Shown here piece by piece: positions 35,699-44,461 of a stretch of 64,000 nt of DNA. Positions within the stretch are counted from its first letter, which is position 1; every line of letters begins with the position of its first letter. The stretch is from NCBI GenBank assembly GCA_025060135.1, contig JANXCY010000009.1:23433-87432 (forward strand), read 5' to 3'. The position numbers were made by a program, and so were the translations under genes. Below the pieces are notes generated by a model, which made no database searches, was not told where the DNA came from, and saw only the letters and a program-made list of their open reading frames with translations. This stretch comes from Anaerolineae bacterium. Its GTDB lineage: Bacteria; Chloroflexota; Anaerolineae; B4-G1; DUEL01.

Positions 35699-38296
35699 TT
35701 ATGGTGGGGATTCTGCCTGAGAACCGATTCTCTCCGGCTCAGCCGTTACTGCCAGCCCGTGGCGGGCGCTCAGTTCCCGGAGGGATCCAAAAGCCGCCTG
35801 GGCGACTTCCGGTTCGGGGTCGTTCAGAGCACGGCGAAGGGCGTCCACGTGTTCGGGGCGGCCTACCCAACCCAGGGTTTGAGCGGCGGCCCGACGAATG
35901 GGGGCCGGCCCTTCTGCCAGGGCCCGGAGGAGGGGGCCAAAGGCGGCCTCGCCCAGGCCCACTCCCTCGCCTTGCTGGGCGGCCCAGGTAATGAGCCAGC
36001 CCATACTGGAGGGGACAGGGGGCGAAGGAGGAGGGACGGGAGTGGCTTTCTCTTCCCGTTCGGATAGAACGGTGGCCGCAGCAGAGCGGACAATCCACTG
36101 GGGGTCTTCCCGCGCGGCCCGGGCCAGCAATTCTCGGGCCCAGATAGCGTCCATCTCTCCCAGCCCATAGGCGGCAGCCCGCCGGATCATAAAGTCCTCG
36201 CTCTGGAGGGCTTCCCGGAGCGTCCGATAGCCCTCTTCTCCCTGACGGGCCAGTGCCCGGGCAGCCTCCACTTGGAGCGTTTCGTCTCCTGATTCCAGCA
36301 CGCGGACCAGCCACTCTACCGCAGCCGGGATGCCGATTTCTCCCAGCGCCTGAACCGCTGCGATCCGGACGGCTTCGTGGGGGTCCTCCAGCGCCTTGAC
36401 GATGGCGGAGAGGTCAGCTTTTTCGCGCAGGACGGCCATCATCCGGGCCGCGATGGCCCGTACCGTTGGATTGGGGCTACGAAGGGCGTGGCGCAGAAAC
36501 AGCGGTACACCCGGGTCGCCGGTCCAGATCAGCGCCTCCGCCAGTCGCTGACGGGATTCATCCGAGAGGTCAGGAGAGAGAAGGGAGCGACCCAGAAGAG
36601 CCATTACGCCATTGCGCCACGGGGCATCTGGCGGAGCCAGCGCGGCCCAGCGGGCTGCCCTCCGCAGGCGGCTCTGCCAGAGGTCATCGGGGCGGGAAAG
36701 CCAGGCGCGCACCACTGGTTCCATCCCGCCGATTTCGGCGTAGAAATCGGCTACCGGAAGCCAGGAGGGATCGTCCAGATGCGTGACCAGCTGGTCGGGC
36801 GCCAAGGCCAACGCTTCGGCGGTGAGCATCGCCTGCCAGAGAGGATGGGCAAACCGGTACTGGTCGGGGGCACAGGCGACCAGTGGCCCCCCCGGTCCTA
36901 GGAACGCCTTCACCCGCGCGGCCACGGCCAACCGCACTCGTTTCGGTTCGGGGAGCCTCGGGCGTTCCGACGGGGGTTCTTCTGGAGGAGAGGGGCCCTC
37001 TTCGGAAACGGGCGCTGCCGCCGAAGCCTCGCCTTCCGAGGCCGTATGGGGAGGAAGCCCCCTCTCTTCGGAGATCGGCTCCACCAGGGTTTCGTTCTCC
37101 CCCGCGGAAGCTTCCGCCAGGGGAAAGGCGGAAAGCAGTTGCTGGCGGATGAAGGCTTCCAGTTCCTGACGGGAACAGACGAATCGGCCCTCTTCCTGGA
37201 GTTTCCACGCCAGGGCGTACAGGATGTCCAGAGGGCTCATCCCCCCAGCCCATTCCAGGTCCGCAGAGAAGTCGGGCATCCCCTCTGCCCATTTCTCCAG
37301 GCGCTGACGGAAGGGGGCTACCCGTTTCGGCGGGAGAGTGCCGTGCTCCAGCAGCCATCCAGCGGCGAGCGCCACATCCAGCAGCGATTCGGTCTGTTTC
37401 CATATGCGCGTCAGATTTTCGGTTGCCTGGTCCAAAGGAAAATGTTCGGGCGTGGGCAGGCGGGTCAGGAAATCCTGGACCTCCGGACGGTCCCAGGGAC
37501 AGATCCGCAGGGGGATAAAACCGGCATGAATTAAAGGAGCGTACTGCTGGGCTCCCACAGCGACCACCCAGATATTGCCCGGGAAGGCATCGGCCAGTTC
37601 GGCCAGCCATGCGGTGGCTGGTGCCTGGGCGGCAGGAGGCAGTTCGTCCCATCCATCGGCCAGGACCAGCGCTCCACCCGCCTGGAGAGCCTGACGGAGC
37701 GGGGTCGCGGCGGAGCCAGGGGCGCCGATGGTCTGCAGCGCGCCCTGCACCAGTTGCTGGAGAGGGGTCGGGGACTTCTTTCCCTCCGATGCCGGAGCCC
37801 AGTCCAGCGCTGGGAGGTACACATAGAGGGGAAGGCGTCGGAGCGATGGGTCCGACGAGGCGCCATTTTCCTGGCGCGCGTGGGTCAGCGCCAGATGGGC
37901 CAGAAGGGTGGTTCGTCCGGACGCGGGGCTACCCACGATCAGAATTCGGGGATGACCCCGGAGGGCATCGGCTGGCAATAACGGCGGAGGGGCAGAGGAC
38001 CTGTCCTGCTCCGGGTCAGGGAAGGCAAGCGGGAGAAACAGGCGCACCGGCACGAAGTACTGCTCCAGGGGACCCAGGTCGGCCAGAGCATGGGCGCTTT
38101 GGGCCCAGCGGATGAGCCGCTCCCGGTATCGGGCCTCCCATCCGGCGGTCATCTGGCTGAAAGTGCGCAGGGCTATGCGTTTCAGTTCCTGCCAGCCCCG
38201 CAGGAACGGGTCCCGCAGGAGGTAGCCCAGACCCATCAGCAAAAGGGTGAATCCTGCGCCTACCAGAGCGGAGTAAATGTCCAGTTGCCAGCCCAT
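35699..38296 (-). CDS. Membrane-anchored NACHT-type STAND NTPase with C-terminal HEAT repeats
   Basis: An 865-aa protein. One N-terminal membrane helix (ALVGAGFTLLLMGLGYLL) puts the rest in the cytoplasm. The NTPase domain has a Walker A-like GSPASGRTT (residues ~119-127; Arg replaces the usual Lys), Walker B ALVLADGWDEL (~208-218) and a sensor-like VVAVGAQQY. An acidic Pro/Glu-rich linker lies near residue 400-450. From residue ~590 there are HEAT repeats (VRIAAVQALGEIGIPAAVEWL, FMIRRAAAYGLGEMDAIWA, IRRAAAQTLGWVGRPEHVDAL). NACHT/HEAT proteins act as ligand-triggered switches, including in anti-phage defence. No effector domain is evident. It starts 7 nt after the NTP-transferase-like gene. 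Confidence 0.82.
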   Translation of the reverse strand: MGWQLDIYSALVGAGFTLLLMGLGYLLRDPFLRGWQELKRIALRTFSQMTAGWEARYRERLIRWAQSAHALADLGPLEQYFVPVRLFLPLAFPDPEQDRSSAPPPLLPADALRGHPRILIVGSPASGRTTLLAHLALTHARQENGASSDPSLRRLPLYVYLPALDWAPASEGKKSPTPLQQLVQGALQTIGAPGSAATPLRQALQAGGALVLADGWDELPPAAQAPATAWLAELADAFPGNIWVVAVGAQQYAPLIHAGFIPLRICPWDRPEVQDFLTRLPTPEHFPLDQATENLTRIWKQTESLLDVALAAGWLLEHGTLPPKRVAPFRQRLEKWAEGMPDFSADLEWAGGMSPLDILYALAWKLQEEGRFVCSRQELEAFIRQQLLSAFPLAEASAGENETLVEPISEERGLPPHTASEGEASAAAPVSEEGPSPPEEPPSERPRLPEPKRVRLAVAARVKAFLGPGGPLVACAPDQYRFAHPLWQAMLTAEALALAPDQLVTHLDDPSWLPVADFYAEIGGMEPVVRAWLSRPDDLWQSRLRRAARWAALAPPDAPWRNGVMALLGRSLLSPDLSDESRQRLAEALIWTGDPGVPLFLRHALRSPNPTVRAIAARMMAVLREKADLSAIVKALEDPHEAVRIAAVQALGEIGIPAAVEWLVRVLESGDETLQVEAARALARQGEEGYRTLREALQSEDFMIRRAAAYGLGEMDAIWARELLARAAREDPQWIVRSAAATVLSEREEKATPVPPPSPPVPSSMGWLITWAAQQGEGVGLGEAAFGPLLRALAEGPAPIRRAAAQTLGWVGRPEHVDALRRALNDPEPEVAQAAFGSLRELSARHGLAVTAEPERIGSQAESPP

Positions 38297-38303
38297 GTTG
38301 TCC

Positions 38304-39431
38304 TCACAGCGATGGCTGTCTCCGGGTTTCCAGGATTTCCACCAGGGCCATCAACCCACCGTTCACCAGCGACTGGCCGCCCAGCAGGAGGGGGATGGAA
38401 GCCCGGGCAGCGGCGTGCGTAAACGCCCGCAGGAAGGGGTCTTCCACCTCCTGCCAGCGAAGGAGGTCGGCGTTGAACCGGTCCGCGGGAGAGGGCCAGC
38501 ATCCCCGTGCGGCCATCAGGACGCGGGTATCCATCAGGGCGGCCTCGGCCAGCGAAGAGAGTTCAGCGAAGAAACCGTCTACCCCGACCTGTTCCAGGAA
38601 ATGGGCCAAGAGGCTGCGCACTTCGCCCCGGCGCAGGCGCCCACTGGCCACCATACCCCGCTCCTCCACGAAGAGGCGAACCCAGCAACGGGTAGCCTGG
38701 TCCAGCGCCATCCACGCGGCCGGGGCCGTCCGACCGATGATGGCCAGATGGCCTCCATCCCGCCCCATCACCTCCAAGACCCTCTCTACGGGCCCGGTGG
38801 GCCAATCCAGTGCATTCAGGGCCGCGCGCAGCCGGGGGCCGACCCGGGGATGCAGGCGGGCAATCAACAGGTCGGCGGGCGTATCCAGGTCCAGGCGGGT
38901 CGCGGCGGAAGGGTCCAGGGCCCGGGTAGGGATGTCCCATTCTTCGGAAAGAGCCCAACCCAGGGCGTTATCCCGTTCCAAGGTGGCCACTCGGGAGGCC
39001 AGAGCGCGGGCGGGGTAGAACGCGATCCAGTCCGACGAATACCGGTTGTTGGTAACAGCCTGAGGGCGGTCTCCGAGAAAATCGCTCAGAGCATCCTGCC
39101 AATCCCGGGAGGTCATCAGAGGCGCCGAGCCGCCTCCAGCATAGAGCACCCGGTCCGCGCCGATGCGTTCGATCAGGCCCGCCAGGCGACGGCCAAAGTG
39201 AAATGGCTCGTCGGGACGGTCCACGTCCACCTCCAGCGGCAGTCCCGGCAGGTCCGGGACCCAGGAGGGGTCGTCGGTCGCAATCACCGCCTGTTCCACC
39301 CGGCCGGTCTGCCCGAGGGTTTCCAGCAGGTCTCCGGCGGCGGCCTGATGGGCGCGCCGGAGGGCACTTTCCACCGGACTCCCGGCCCATCCACCGACCA
39401 TCAGGAGCAGCGTGATCCGGTCCTGGCTCAA
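38304..39431 (-). CDS. Nucleotidyltransferase-like protein (GT-A fold suspected)
   Basis: A 375-aa cytoplasmic protein starting at TTG (MSQDRITLLLMVGGW). The first ~190 residues resemble a degenerate NTP-transferase: an opening strand-loop, ADRVLYAGGGSAPLMT in place of a DxD region, and TRLDLDTPADLLIARLHP. The C-terminal half is helical and unassigned. MobA/CofC-type guanylyltransferases are the closest thing I recognise, but the nucleotide-binding motif is weak. It lies between hpf and the NACHT gene. Confidence 0.55.
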   Translation of the reverse strand: MSQDRITLLLMVGGWAGSPVESALRRAHQAAAGDLLETLGQTGRVEQAVIATDDPSWVPDLPGLPLEVDVDRPDEPFHFGRRLAGLIERIGADRVLYAGGGSAPLMTSRDWQDALSDFLGDRPQAVTNNRYSSDWIAFYPARALASRVATLERDNALGWALSEEWDIPTRALDPSAATRLDLDTPADLLIARLHPRVGPRLRAALNALDWPTGPVERVLEVMGRDGGHLAIIGRTAPAAWMALDQATRCWVRLFVEERGMVASGRLRRGEVRSLLAHFLEQVGVDGFFAELSSLAEAALMDTRVLMAARGCWPSPADRFNADLLRWQEVEDPFLRAFTHAAARASIPLLLGGQSLVNGGLMALVEILETRRQPSL

Positions 39432-39453
39432 TAGACCACTGCTATCCTCAGTT

Positions 39454-40005
39454 CTATCGCAGTTCCGGGATAATCAGGCCGTAGTTGCCATCCCGGCGGC
39501 GGTAGATCACGTTAATCCCACCTTCCTCAGCGTTCAGGAAAACAAAGAACTGATGGCCGAGGAGTTCCATTTGCTCAATGGCCTCCTCCGGAGTCATCGG
39601 GAGCATTTCAAACCGCTTCACCCGGACAACCCTGCCCGAGATGACCTCTTCGGGCGACAGCCCCTCTTCTTCCCAGAGTTCTTCCTCTCCCTCTCCGCGC
39701 TGCCAGCGGTCCTGCCGCCGGGTCTTATAGCGGGTGATCTGACGCCGCATTTTATCCAGCGCGGCGTCAATCGCGGCAAACATATCGGCGGCCCGCTCCT
39801 CTGCCCGGAGCATCACCCGGGGGGTACGGATGGTCAGTTGGGCGACCTGCCGCTGGTTACTGGAGCGGATATTTTCCACGGCCAGGTCCACGCGAGCGTC
39901 GGTGATGTTCGGCAGGTATCGGCTCAGTTTGCTGACTTTCTTTTCCACATACTCCTGCAGGCGAGGGGTTAATTCGATGTTTCGGGTAAACAACTGAATT
40001 TGCAT
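39454..40005 (-). CDS. hpf: Ribosome hibernation promoting factor, long form
   Basis: A 183-aa protein that pairs inactive 70S ribosomes as dimers. The N-terminal HPF/RaiA domain (MQIQLFTRNIELTPRLQEYVEKK) is followed by an Arg/Glu-rich linker and the C-terminal dimerisation domain (VVRVKRFEMLPMTPEEAIEQMELLGHQFFVF). ATG 40005 has GAGGTGA upstream; the ORF-track start is too early. Confidence 0.95.
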   Translation of the reverse strand: MQIQLFTRNIELTPRLQEYVEKKVSKLSRYLPNITDARVDLAVENIRSSNQRQVAQLTIRTPRVMLRAEERAADMFAAIDAALDKMRRQITRYKTRRQDRWQRGEGEEELWEEEGLSPEEVISGRVVRVKRFEMLPMTPEEAIEQMELLGHQFFVFLNAEEGGINVIYRRRDGNYGLIIPELR

Positions 40006-40043
40006 CGGATTCACCTCGGGATGAGGTTGAGTGTGGAATGGGA

Positions 40044-40068
40044 CAGCGGGTAGCCGGGCCACCCGCTG
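40044..40068 (-). other. Hairpin in the hpf leader
   Basis: CAGCGGGT-AGCCGGGCC-ACCCGCTG is a perfect 8-bp stem 39 nt upstream of hpf, between comF and hpf. No T-tract follows on either strand. It could slow ribosomes or protect mRNA, or have no role. Confidence 0.5.
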
Positions 40069-40100
40069 CAGGTTTCCGGATGGACTCTCTCCCTATGGGG

Positions 40101-40856
40101 TCAAAAAGCCCGCGCCAGCGTGAACGCCCAGACCGACCGGGCCCCACCCTTGCGCAGGGCATCAGCACATGCTTCCAGAGTGGCGCCGGTCGTGCAGACA
40201 TCGTCCACCAGCAGAACCTGGCGACCGCTCAGCCGGTCAGTGGTGCAGCGGAAAGCATCCTCCACGTTGCGGCGACGGTCTGCGGCTGGCAGGCGCATCT
40301 GAGGGAGGGTGGCTCGCACCCGGCAGAGAGACTCCTCATCCATTGGCAGGCCGATGCGGCGGCTCAGCGCCCAGGCCAGTAGCGCGGCCTGATTGTAACC
40401 GCGCCCTCGCAGGCGGGAGGGGTGAAGAGGGACAGGAACGACGATCTCGGCAGGAAGGGAGGCTCGCTGCCAGCATTCGGCCATCAATGCTCCCAGCGGG
40501 TCTGCCAGTTCGCGGGCATGGCGGTATTTTAGACAGTGAATCGCCCATCGGATGGGGCCATGAAAGGGGAACACCGACCGGATGCCTTCCAATTGGGACG
40601 GGGTCTCCCGGCAGGAACCACAGAGCGTTCCCCCGGGTATCGGGACTCCGCAGCGGGAACAGATAGGTCCGGAAAGACGGGGAAGCCACCGGGTACAGCC
40701 CGCACACAACCAGATACCGACCCGACGACAGACCACGCACCGAGGAGGGAAGAAAAGGTTGAATAGCGGTCCGAGCAGGACTTCCGGAAACAGGATACGC
40801 GGTGGGGAAGAAACCACGGTCTGGCTCCGATGCACGTTCCCCGATCGGGTGGACAA
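40101..40856 (-). CDS. comF: ComF family phosphoribosyltransferase-like protein
   Basis: A 251-aa (or shorter) ComF protein, used in DNA uptake in competent bacteria. It has an N-terminal zinc-finger region (CVVCRRVGIWLCAGC, CSRCGVPIPGGTLCGSC), the VVPVPLHPSRLRGRGYNQ motif and a C-terminal PRPP-binding loop VLLVDDVCTTGATL. The start is uncertain: the track start is a TTG, and in-frame starts nearer FPPRC are possible. It lies 42 nt after tadC, so it belongs to the Tad transcription unit. Confidence 0.9.
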   Translation of the reverse strand: MSTRSGNVHRSQTVVSSPPRILFPEVLLGPLFNLFFPPRCVVCRRVGIWLCAGCTRWLPRLSGPICSRCGVPIPGGTLCGSCRETPSQLEGIRSVFPFHGPIRWAIHCLKYRHARELADPLGALMAECWQRASLPAEIVVPVPLHPSRLRGRGYNQAALLAWALSRRIGLPMDEESLCRVRATLPQMRLPAADRRRNVEDAFRCTTDRLSGRQVLLVDDVCTTGATLEACADALRKGGARSVWAFTLARAF

Positions 40857-40898
40857 CCACCCGTCTGCCCTGTAAACGCGCCCTTTCCTTCCTGCGGC

Positions 40899-41843
40899 CT
40901 ATCCTCCGCCGAATATCCTGCCAACGCCGGACCGAAGGACGATAATGACACCCGGTCCCAGCAGGACGATCAACAGGGCAGGGAAAATCAGGAAGACGAT
41001 GGGGATAATCATCTTGATCGGCGCCTGGCGGGCCAGTTCCTCCGCCCGCTGCCGTCGGCGCACCCGCATCTGGTCGGACTGAATTCGGAGGACCTTCGCG
41101 ATACTGACGCCCAACTGGTCAGCCTGAATCAGCGCGGCGACAAAACTGGAGACCTCTCGAACGTCCATGGTATCGGCCATGTTCCGCAGCGCTTCCCGTC
41201 GGAGTCTCCCCAACTGGATTTCCTGAAGGACCCGGGCAAACGCGCGGCTCAATTCGTTGTCCCACTTTTCCACCACTTTGGCCATCGCCGCATCAAAGGA
41301 GAGACCGGCCTCCACGCAAATGGTGAGCAGGTCCAGCGCGTCGGGCAGAGATTTGAGAATTTCTTGTTGACGCCGGCGGATCCGGGAGCCCAGCCACGAG
41401 CCGGGCAGGTAGAAGCCCAGCCCGAATGCCGCGCCAATCAGCGCTATCTTCTGGATGGTCGGGATACTGGCAGGGCCCAACACTAGAAAAGCGCCGCCGC
41501 CCAGCAGAATGCACAGGATGTAGCGAATCGCTACAAACTCCCCCGGCCCGATTTTCTGGGAAAGGCCCGCCAGTTCCAGGTTGCGGCGAGTGCGCTGGAG
41601 GGTCTGGGCGGGGGTCATCCGGCTGATCAGGCGGCTGACCGCCTGGAGCAGAGGACGAATGACCCGTTCGGTGAAAGGCAGGGAGAGTTCCAGTTCCTCC
41701 AGGGTCGCCGTGCGGCCCATTGCGCCCAGTTCCACCAGGCGGGCCTGCAGGGCGTCTTCGCCGCGCGGGGCGCGGCGTCCGATCAGCACCAGGGCCAGCC
41801 CGGCTACCATCAGCAAGCCCACCAGAATCAGCACCATCCCCAT
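40899..41843 (-). CDS. tadC: Tad pilus membrane platform protein TadC (T2SF family)
   Basis: A 314-aa inner-membrane protein of the type II secretion F family. It has one N-terminal membrane segment, a T2SF domain with GLSFDAAMAKVVEKWDNELSRAFARVLQEI, and two C-terminal hydrophobic segments (IIPIVFLIFPALLIVLLGPGVI). In Tad systems TadB and TadC form the platform on which the CpaF ATPase acts. Downstream of tadB with a 60-nt gap. Confidence 0.92.
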   Translation of the reverse strand: MGMVLILVGLLMVAGLALVLIGRRAPRGEDALQARLVELGAMGRTATLEELELSLPFTERVIRPLLQAVSRLISRMTPAQTLQRTRRNLELAGLSQKIGPGEFVAIRYILCILLGGGAFLVLGPASIPTIQKIALIGAAFGLGFYLPGSWLGSRIRRRQQEILKSLPDALDLLTICVEAGLSFDAAMAKVVEKWDNELSRAFARVLQEIQLGRLRREALRNMADTMDVREVSSFVAALIQADQLGVSIAKVLRIQSDQMRVRRRQRAEELARQAPIKMIIPIVFLIFPALLIVLLGPGVIIVLRSGVGRIFGGG

Positions 41844-41903
41844 AGGTCCAGTTCGCTCCTTTCAGGGGCGCCCCGGAGTAGAGCCTGTCCTACCCGCAAC
41901 GGT

Positions 41904-42857
41904 CTATACCTCAATATCCGCGATTTTGCGCATCGTGAAGAAACCAATGGTCATGGTAATCCCTGCCACCACCAGCATGATCCGACCACAGGGGTCTTGA
42001 AACAGCGGGCCCATAAAACCGGGGTTAATCATGTACACAATGCCCGCCACACCAACGGGCAGCAGGCTGACCACGTAGCCGGAATAGCGGGCCTGGGCGG
42101 TCAGAGCCCGGATTTCTCCTTTGATGCGCACCCGTTCCCGGATGGTGAAACTGATCGTATCCAGGACCTCGGCCAGATTACCACCGACTTCCTGTTGAAT
42201 CTTGATGGCCGTAACGGTCATATCCAGGTCGTCGGAGGGAACACGACGGAGCAGGTTATCCAGAGCCCGATCCAGCGGAAGGCCCAACTGGGCCTCTTTC
42301 ACCACCCGGTCAAACTCCTCAGAGGCGGGAGGGTTCATCTCCCTGGCAACGACCTCCATGGCCTGAAGGACACTGTACCCAGCGCGGAGGGAATTGACCA
42401 TCATGTTAATGATATCCCCCAACTGGTCATTGAAGGCTTTCAGCCGTTTACCCTGGAGGTAGGCCACGTACCAGCGGGGAGCGAAGAAACCCAGAATCAG
42501 TCCGACCAGAGAGAGATACGGATCGCGACGCCACAGGAAAATCAGGACCGGAAAGAGGATCATACAGATCACTGTGGCGGCAATAAACTCTCCGGCGGTC
42601 AGTTTCAGGTTAGCGCGCGCCAGTTGGGTGCGCAGGTTGCGGGCCAGGCCCCGCTCTGCCAGGGCCCGATCCAGGCGCTCCCCCAACGGCGAGAACCGGG
42701 TGCCAGGTCCTCTCTCTTTTTGCTTTCGCTGCACCCCCAGCGTATACCGGTCCAGCCGTTCGCTGACCTCATCCCTCCGCCCACGACCGCTCAGGAGCAG
42801 ATAGACGAAAGCGCTCGCCAGCAACCCGATCCCCAGCATCAGCAACAGATTCTCCAT
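41904..42857 (-). CDS. tadB: Tad pilus membrane platform protein TadB (T2SF family)
   Basis: A 317-aa T2SF protein, start MENLLLMLGIGLLASAFVYLLL (ATG 42857 with GAGGAGGAGG upstream). The cytoplasmic domain has QLGDIINMMVNSLRAGYSVLQAMEVV and PLDRALDNLLRRVPSDDLDM, and C-terminal helices follow. It partners with TadC. It lies between cpaF and tadC, the standard Tad order. Confidence 0.92.
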   Translation of the reverse strand: MENLLLMLGIGLLASAFVYLLLSGRGRRDEVSERLDRYTLGVQRKQKERGPGTRFSPLGERLDRALAERGLARNLRTQLARANLKLTAGEFIAATVICMILFPVLIFLWRRDPYLSLVGLILGFFAPRWYVAYLQGKRLKAFNDQLGDIINMMVNSLRAGYSVLQAMEVVAREMNPPASEEFDRVVKEAQLGLPLDRALDNLLRRVPSDDLDMTVTAIKIQQEVGGNLAEVLDTISFTIRERVRIKGEIRALTAQARYSGYVVSLLPVGVAGIVYMINPGFMGPLFQDPCGRIMLVVAGITMTIGFFTMRKIADIEV

Positions 42858-42981
42858 CCCCTCCTCCTCAAGGCGCGCGGACCCGTTGATGGGGACGACC
42901 AAGGGGCCACCCCAACCCCAAAAACATCATCCTTTCGGCACGATGCCCGCCAGTCCCATCCCCAATTTCCCGGCGGTTCCT

Positions 42982-44364
42982 TTACCGGCGCATCCGTTCC
43001 CCGATGCCAAAGATGGTCGGCGGCAGATGGATGCCTGCCTGCTCAATTTTATCCATGAACTTCGGACGAATTCCGGTGGGGCGCAGCCGACCGATCACCT
43101 TCCCATTCTCGTAGCCCGCGATCTCAAACTTGAAAATCTCCGACATGGTGATGACATCGCCTTCCATCCCTTCCACCGAGGAGATGCTCACCACTTTCCG
43201 GGAACCATCCCGCATCCGCTCCAACTGGACAATCACATCCAGCGCGCTGGCGATCTGCTCCCGAATGGCCCGGTGGGGCAGGTCCATCCCGGCCATCAGG
43301 ATCATGTTCTCCAGGCGGGCCAGCGCGTCCCGCGGGGAGTTCGCGTGAATGGTAGTCATAGAGCCCTCATGGCCGGTGTTCATCGCCTGGAGCATATCAA
43401 ACGCCTCTGCGCCCCGGCACTCCCCCACGATAATCCGGTCGGGCCGCATCCGCAGGCTGTTGATGACCAGGTCGCGGATGGTTACCTCCCCCCGGCCCTC
43501 AATGTTCGGCGGGCGGGATTCCAGCGTAACCACATGCTCTTGCTGCAACTGCAACTCCGCCGCGTTCTCAATCGTGATGATCCGCTCGTCGTTGGGGATG
43601 TAGGCGGAAAGGATGTTCAGGAACGTCGTCTTTCCAGTACCAGTACCGCCGGAAACAACAATGTTCAACTTCGCCTGCACGCAGGCTTTCAGGAACTCCA
43701 TCGCCTCCGGGGTAATGGAGCCCAGTTCAATCAGTTTCTCAGCGGTCAACGGAATCTTGAAAAACTTCCGGATGGTCAGCACCGGGCCGATGAGGGAGAG
43801 GGGCGGGATAATGGCGTTGACCCGCGAACCATCAGGCAGGCGGGCGTCCTGATAGGGGACGCTTTCGTCAATCCGTCGGCCCAGAGGAGCGATGATGCGT
43901 TCTATGATGCGCATCAGGTGCTCCTCCGATTCAAAGGAAGCGTTGGTGCGTTCAATTTTGCCGAACCGCTCCACGTAGATGTTTTTGGGGCCATTCACCA
44001 TAATCTCGGTAACGGTGGGGTCGGCCAGGAACGGCTCCAGCGGCCCCAGCCCCAAAATCTCCGCCACGATCTGCTCAAAGAGCCGCTCCCGCTCTGCCCG
44101 ACTGAGAACGATCCGCTCTTCGGCCAGGATGTTCTCAAACATCTCTCGGATGGTGCGCCGGACCTCCTCCTGTCGGCTGACATCCATCGTGGGGTCCAGT
44201 TCGTCAATCAGTTTGTTCTGGATACGGGTTTTGAGGTCCCGGTACGTATCCCGCAGGGAGGAGGGCGCGGGGGTGGGACGGAATGTTGGCGCACTGGGCC
44301 CCGATGGCCCGGTCGGTGCCGTTGGTGGTTGGGTTCCTTTCTCAATCCGTCTTAACAGCGACAT
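42982..44364 (-). CDS. cpaF: Tad/CpaF pilus assembly ATPase
   Basis: A 460-aa hexameric secretion ATPase of the TadA/CpaF family that powers pilus extension and retraction. After a disordered Pro/Thr-rich N-terminus comes the helical domain ([21 protein letters not shown]), Walker [13 protein letters not shown] (~238-249), the Asp box [11 protein letters not shown], the His box ([21 protein letters not shown]) and the arginine-containing [27 protein letters not shown] precedes the ATG. Confidence 0.95.
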   Translation of the reverse strand: MSLLRRIEKGTQPPTAPTGPSGPSAPTFRPTPAPSSLRDTYRDLKTRIQNKLIDELDPTMDVSRQEEVRRTIREMFENILAEERIVLSRAERERLFEQIVAEILGLGPLEPFLADPTVTEIMVNGPKNIYVERFGKIERTNASFESEEHLMRIIERIIAPLGRRIDESVPYQDARLPDGSRVNAIIPPLSLIGPVLTIRKFFKIPLTAEKLIELGSITPEAMEFLKACVQAKLNIVVSGGTGTGKTTFLNILSAYIPNDERIITIENAAELQLQQEHVVTLESRPPNIEGRGEVTIRDLVINSLRMRPDRIIVGECRGAEAFDMLQAMNTGHEGSMTTIHANSPRDALARLENMILMAGMDLPHRAIREQIASALDVIVQLERMRDGSRKVVSISSVEGMEGDVITMSEIFKFEIAGYENGKVIGRLRPTGIRPKFMDKIEQAGIHLPPTIFGIGERMRR

Positions 44365-44461
44365 CGCTCACCTCGCCTATCGCTCATCGCCAGTCGTACA
44401 TCGCTCATCGCGTATCGCCCGTTGTCCCTCGTGGATGGTAGCCCGTCCCAGGGGACGGTCG

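Noticed and set aside
42886-44355. 489-aa plus-strand ORF opposite cpaF
   Set aside because: Shadow of a complete CpaF ATPase with Walker motifs.
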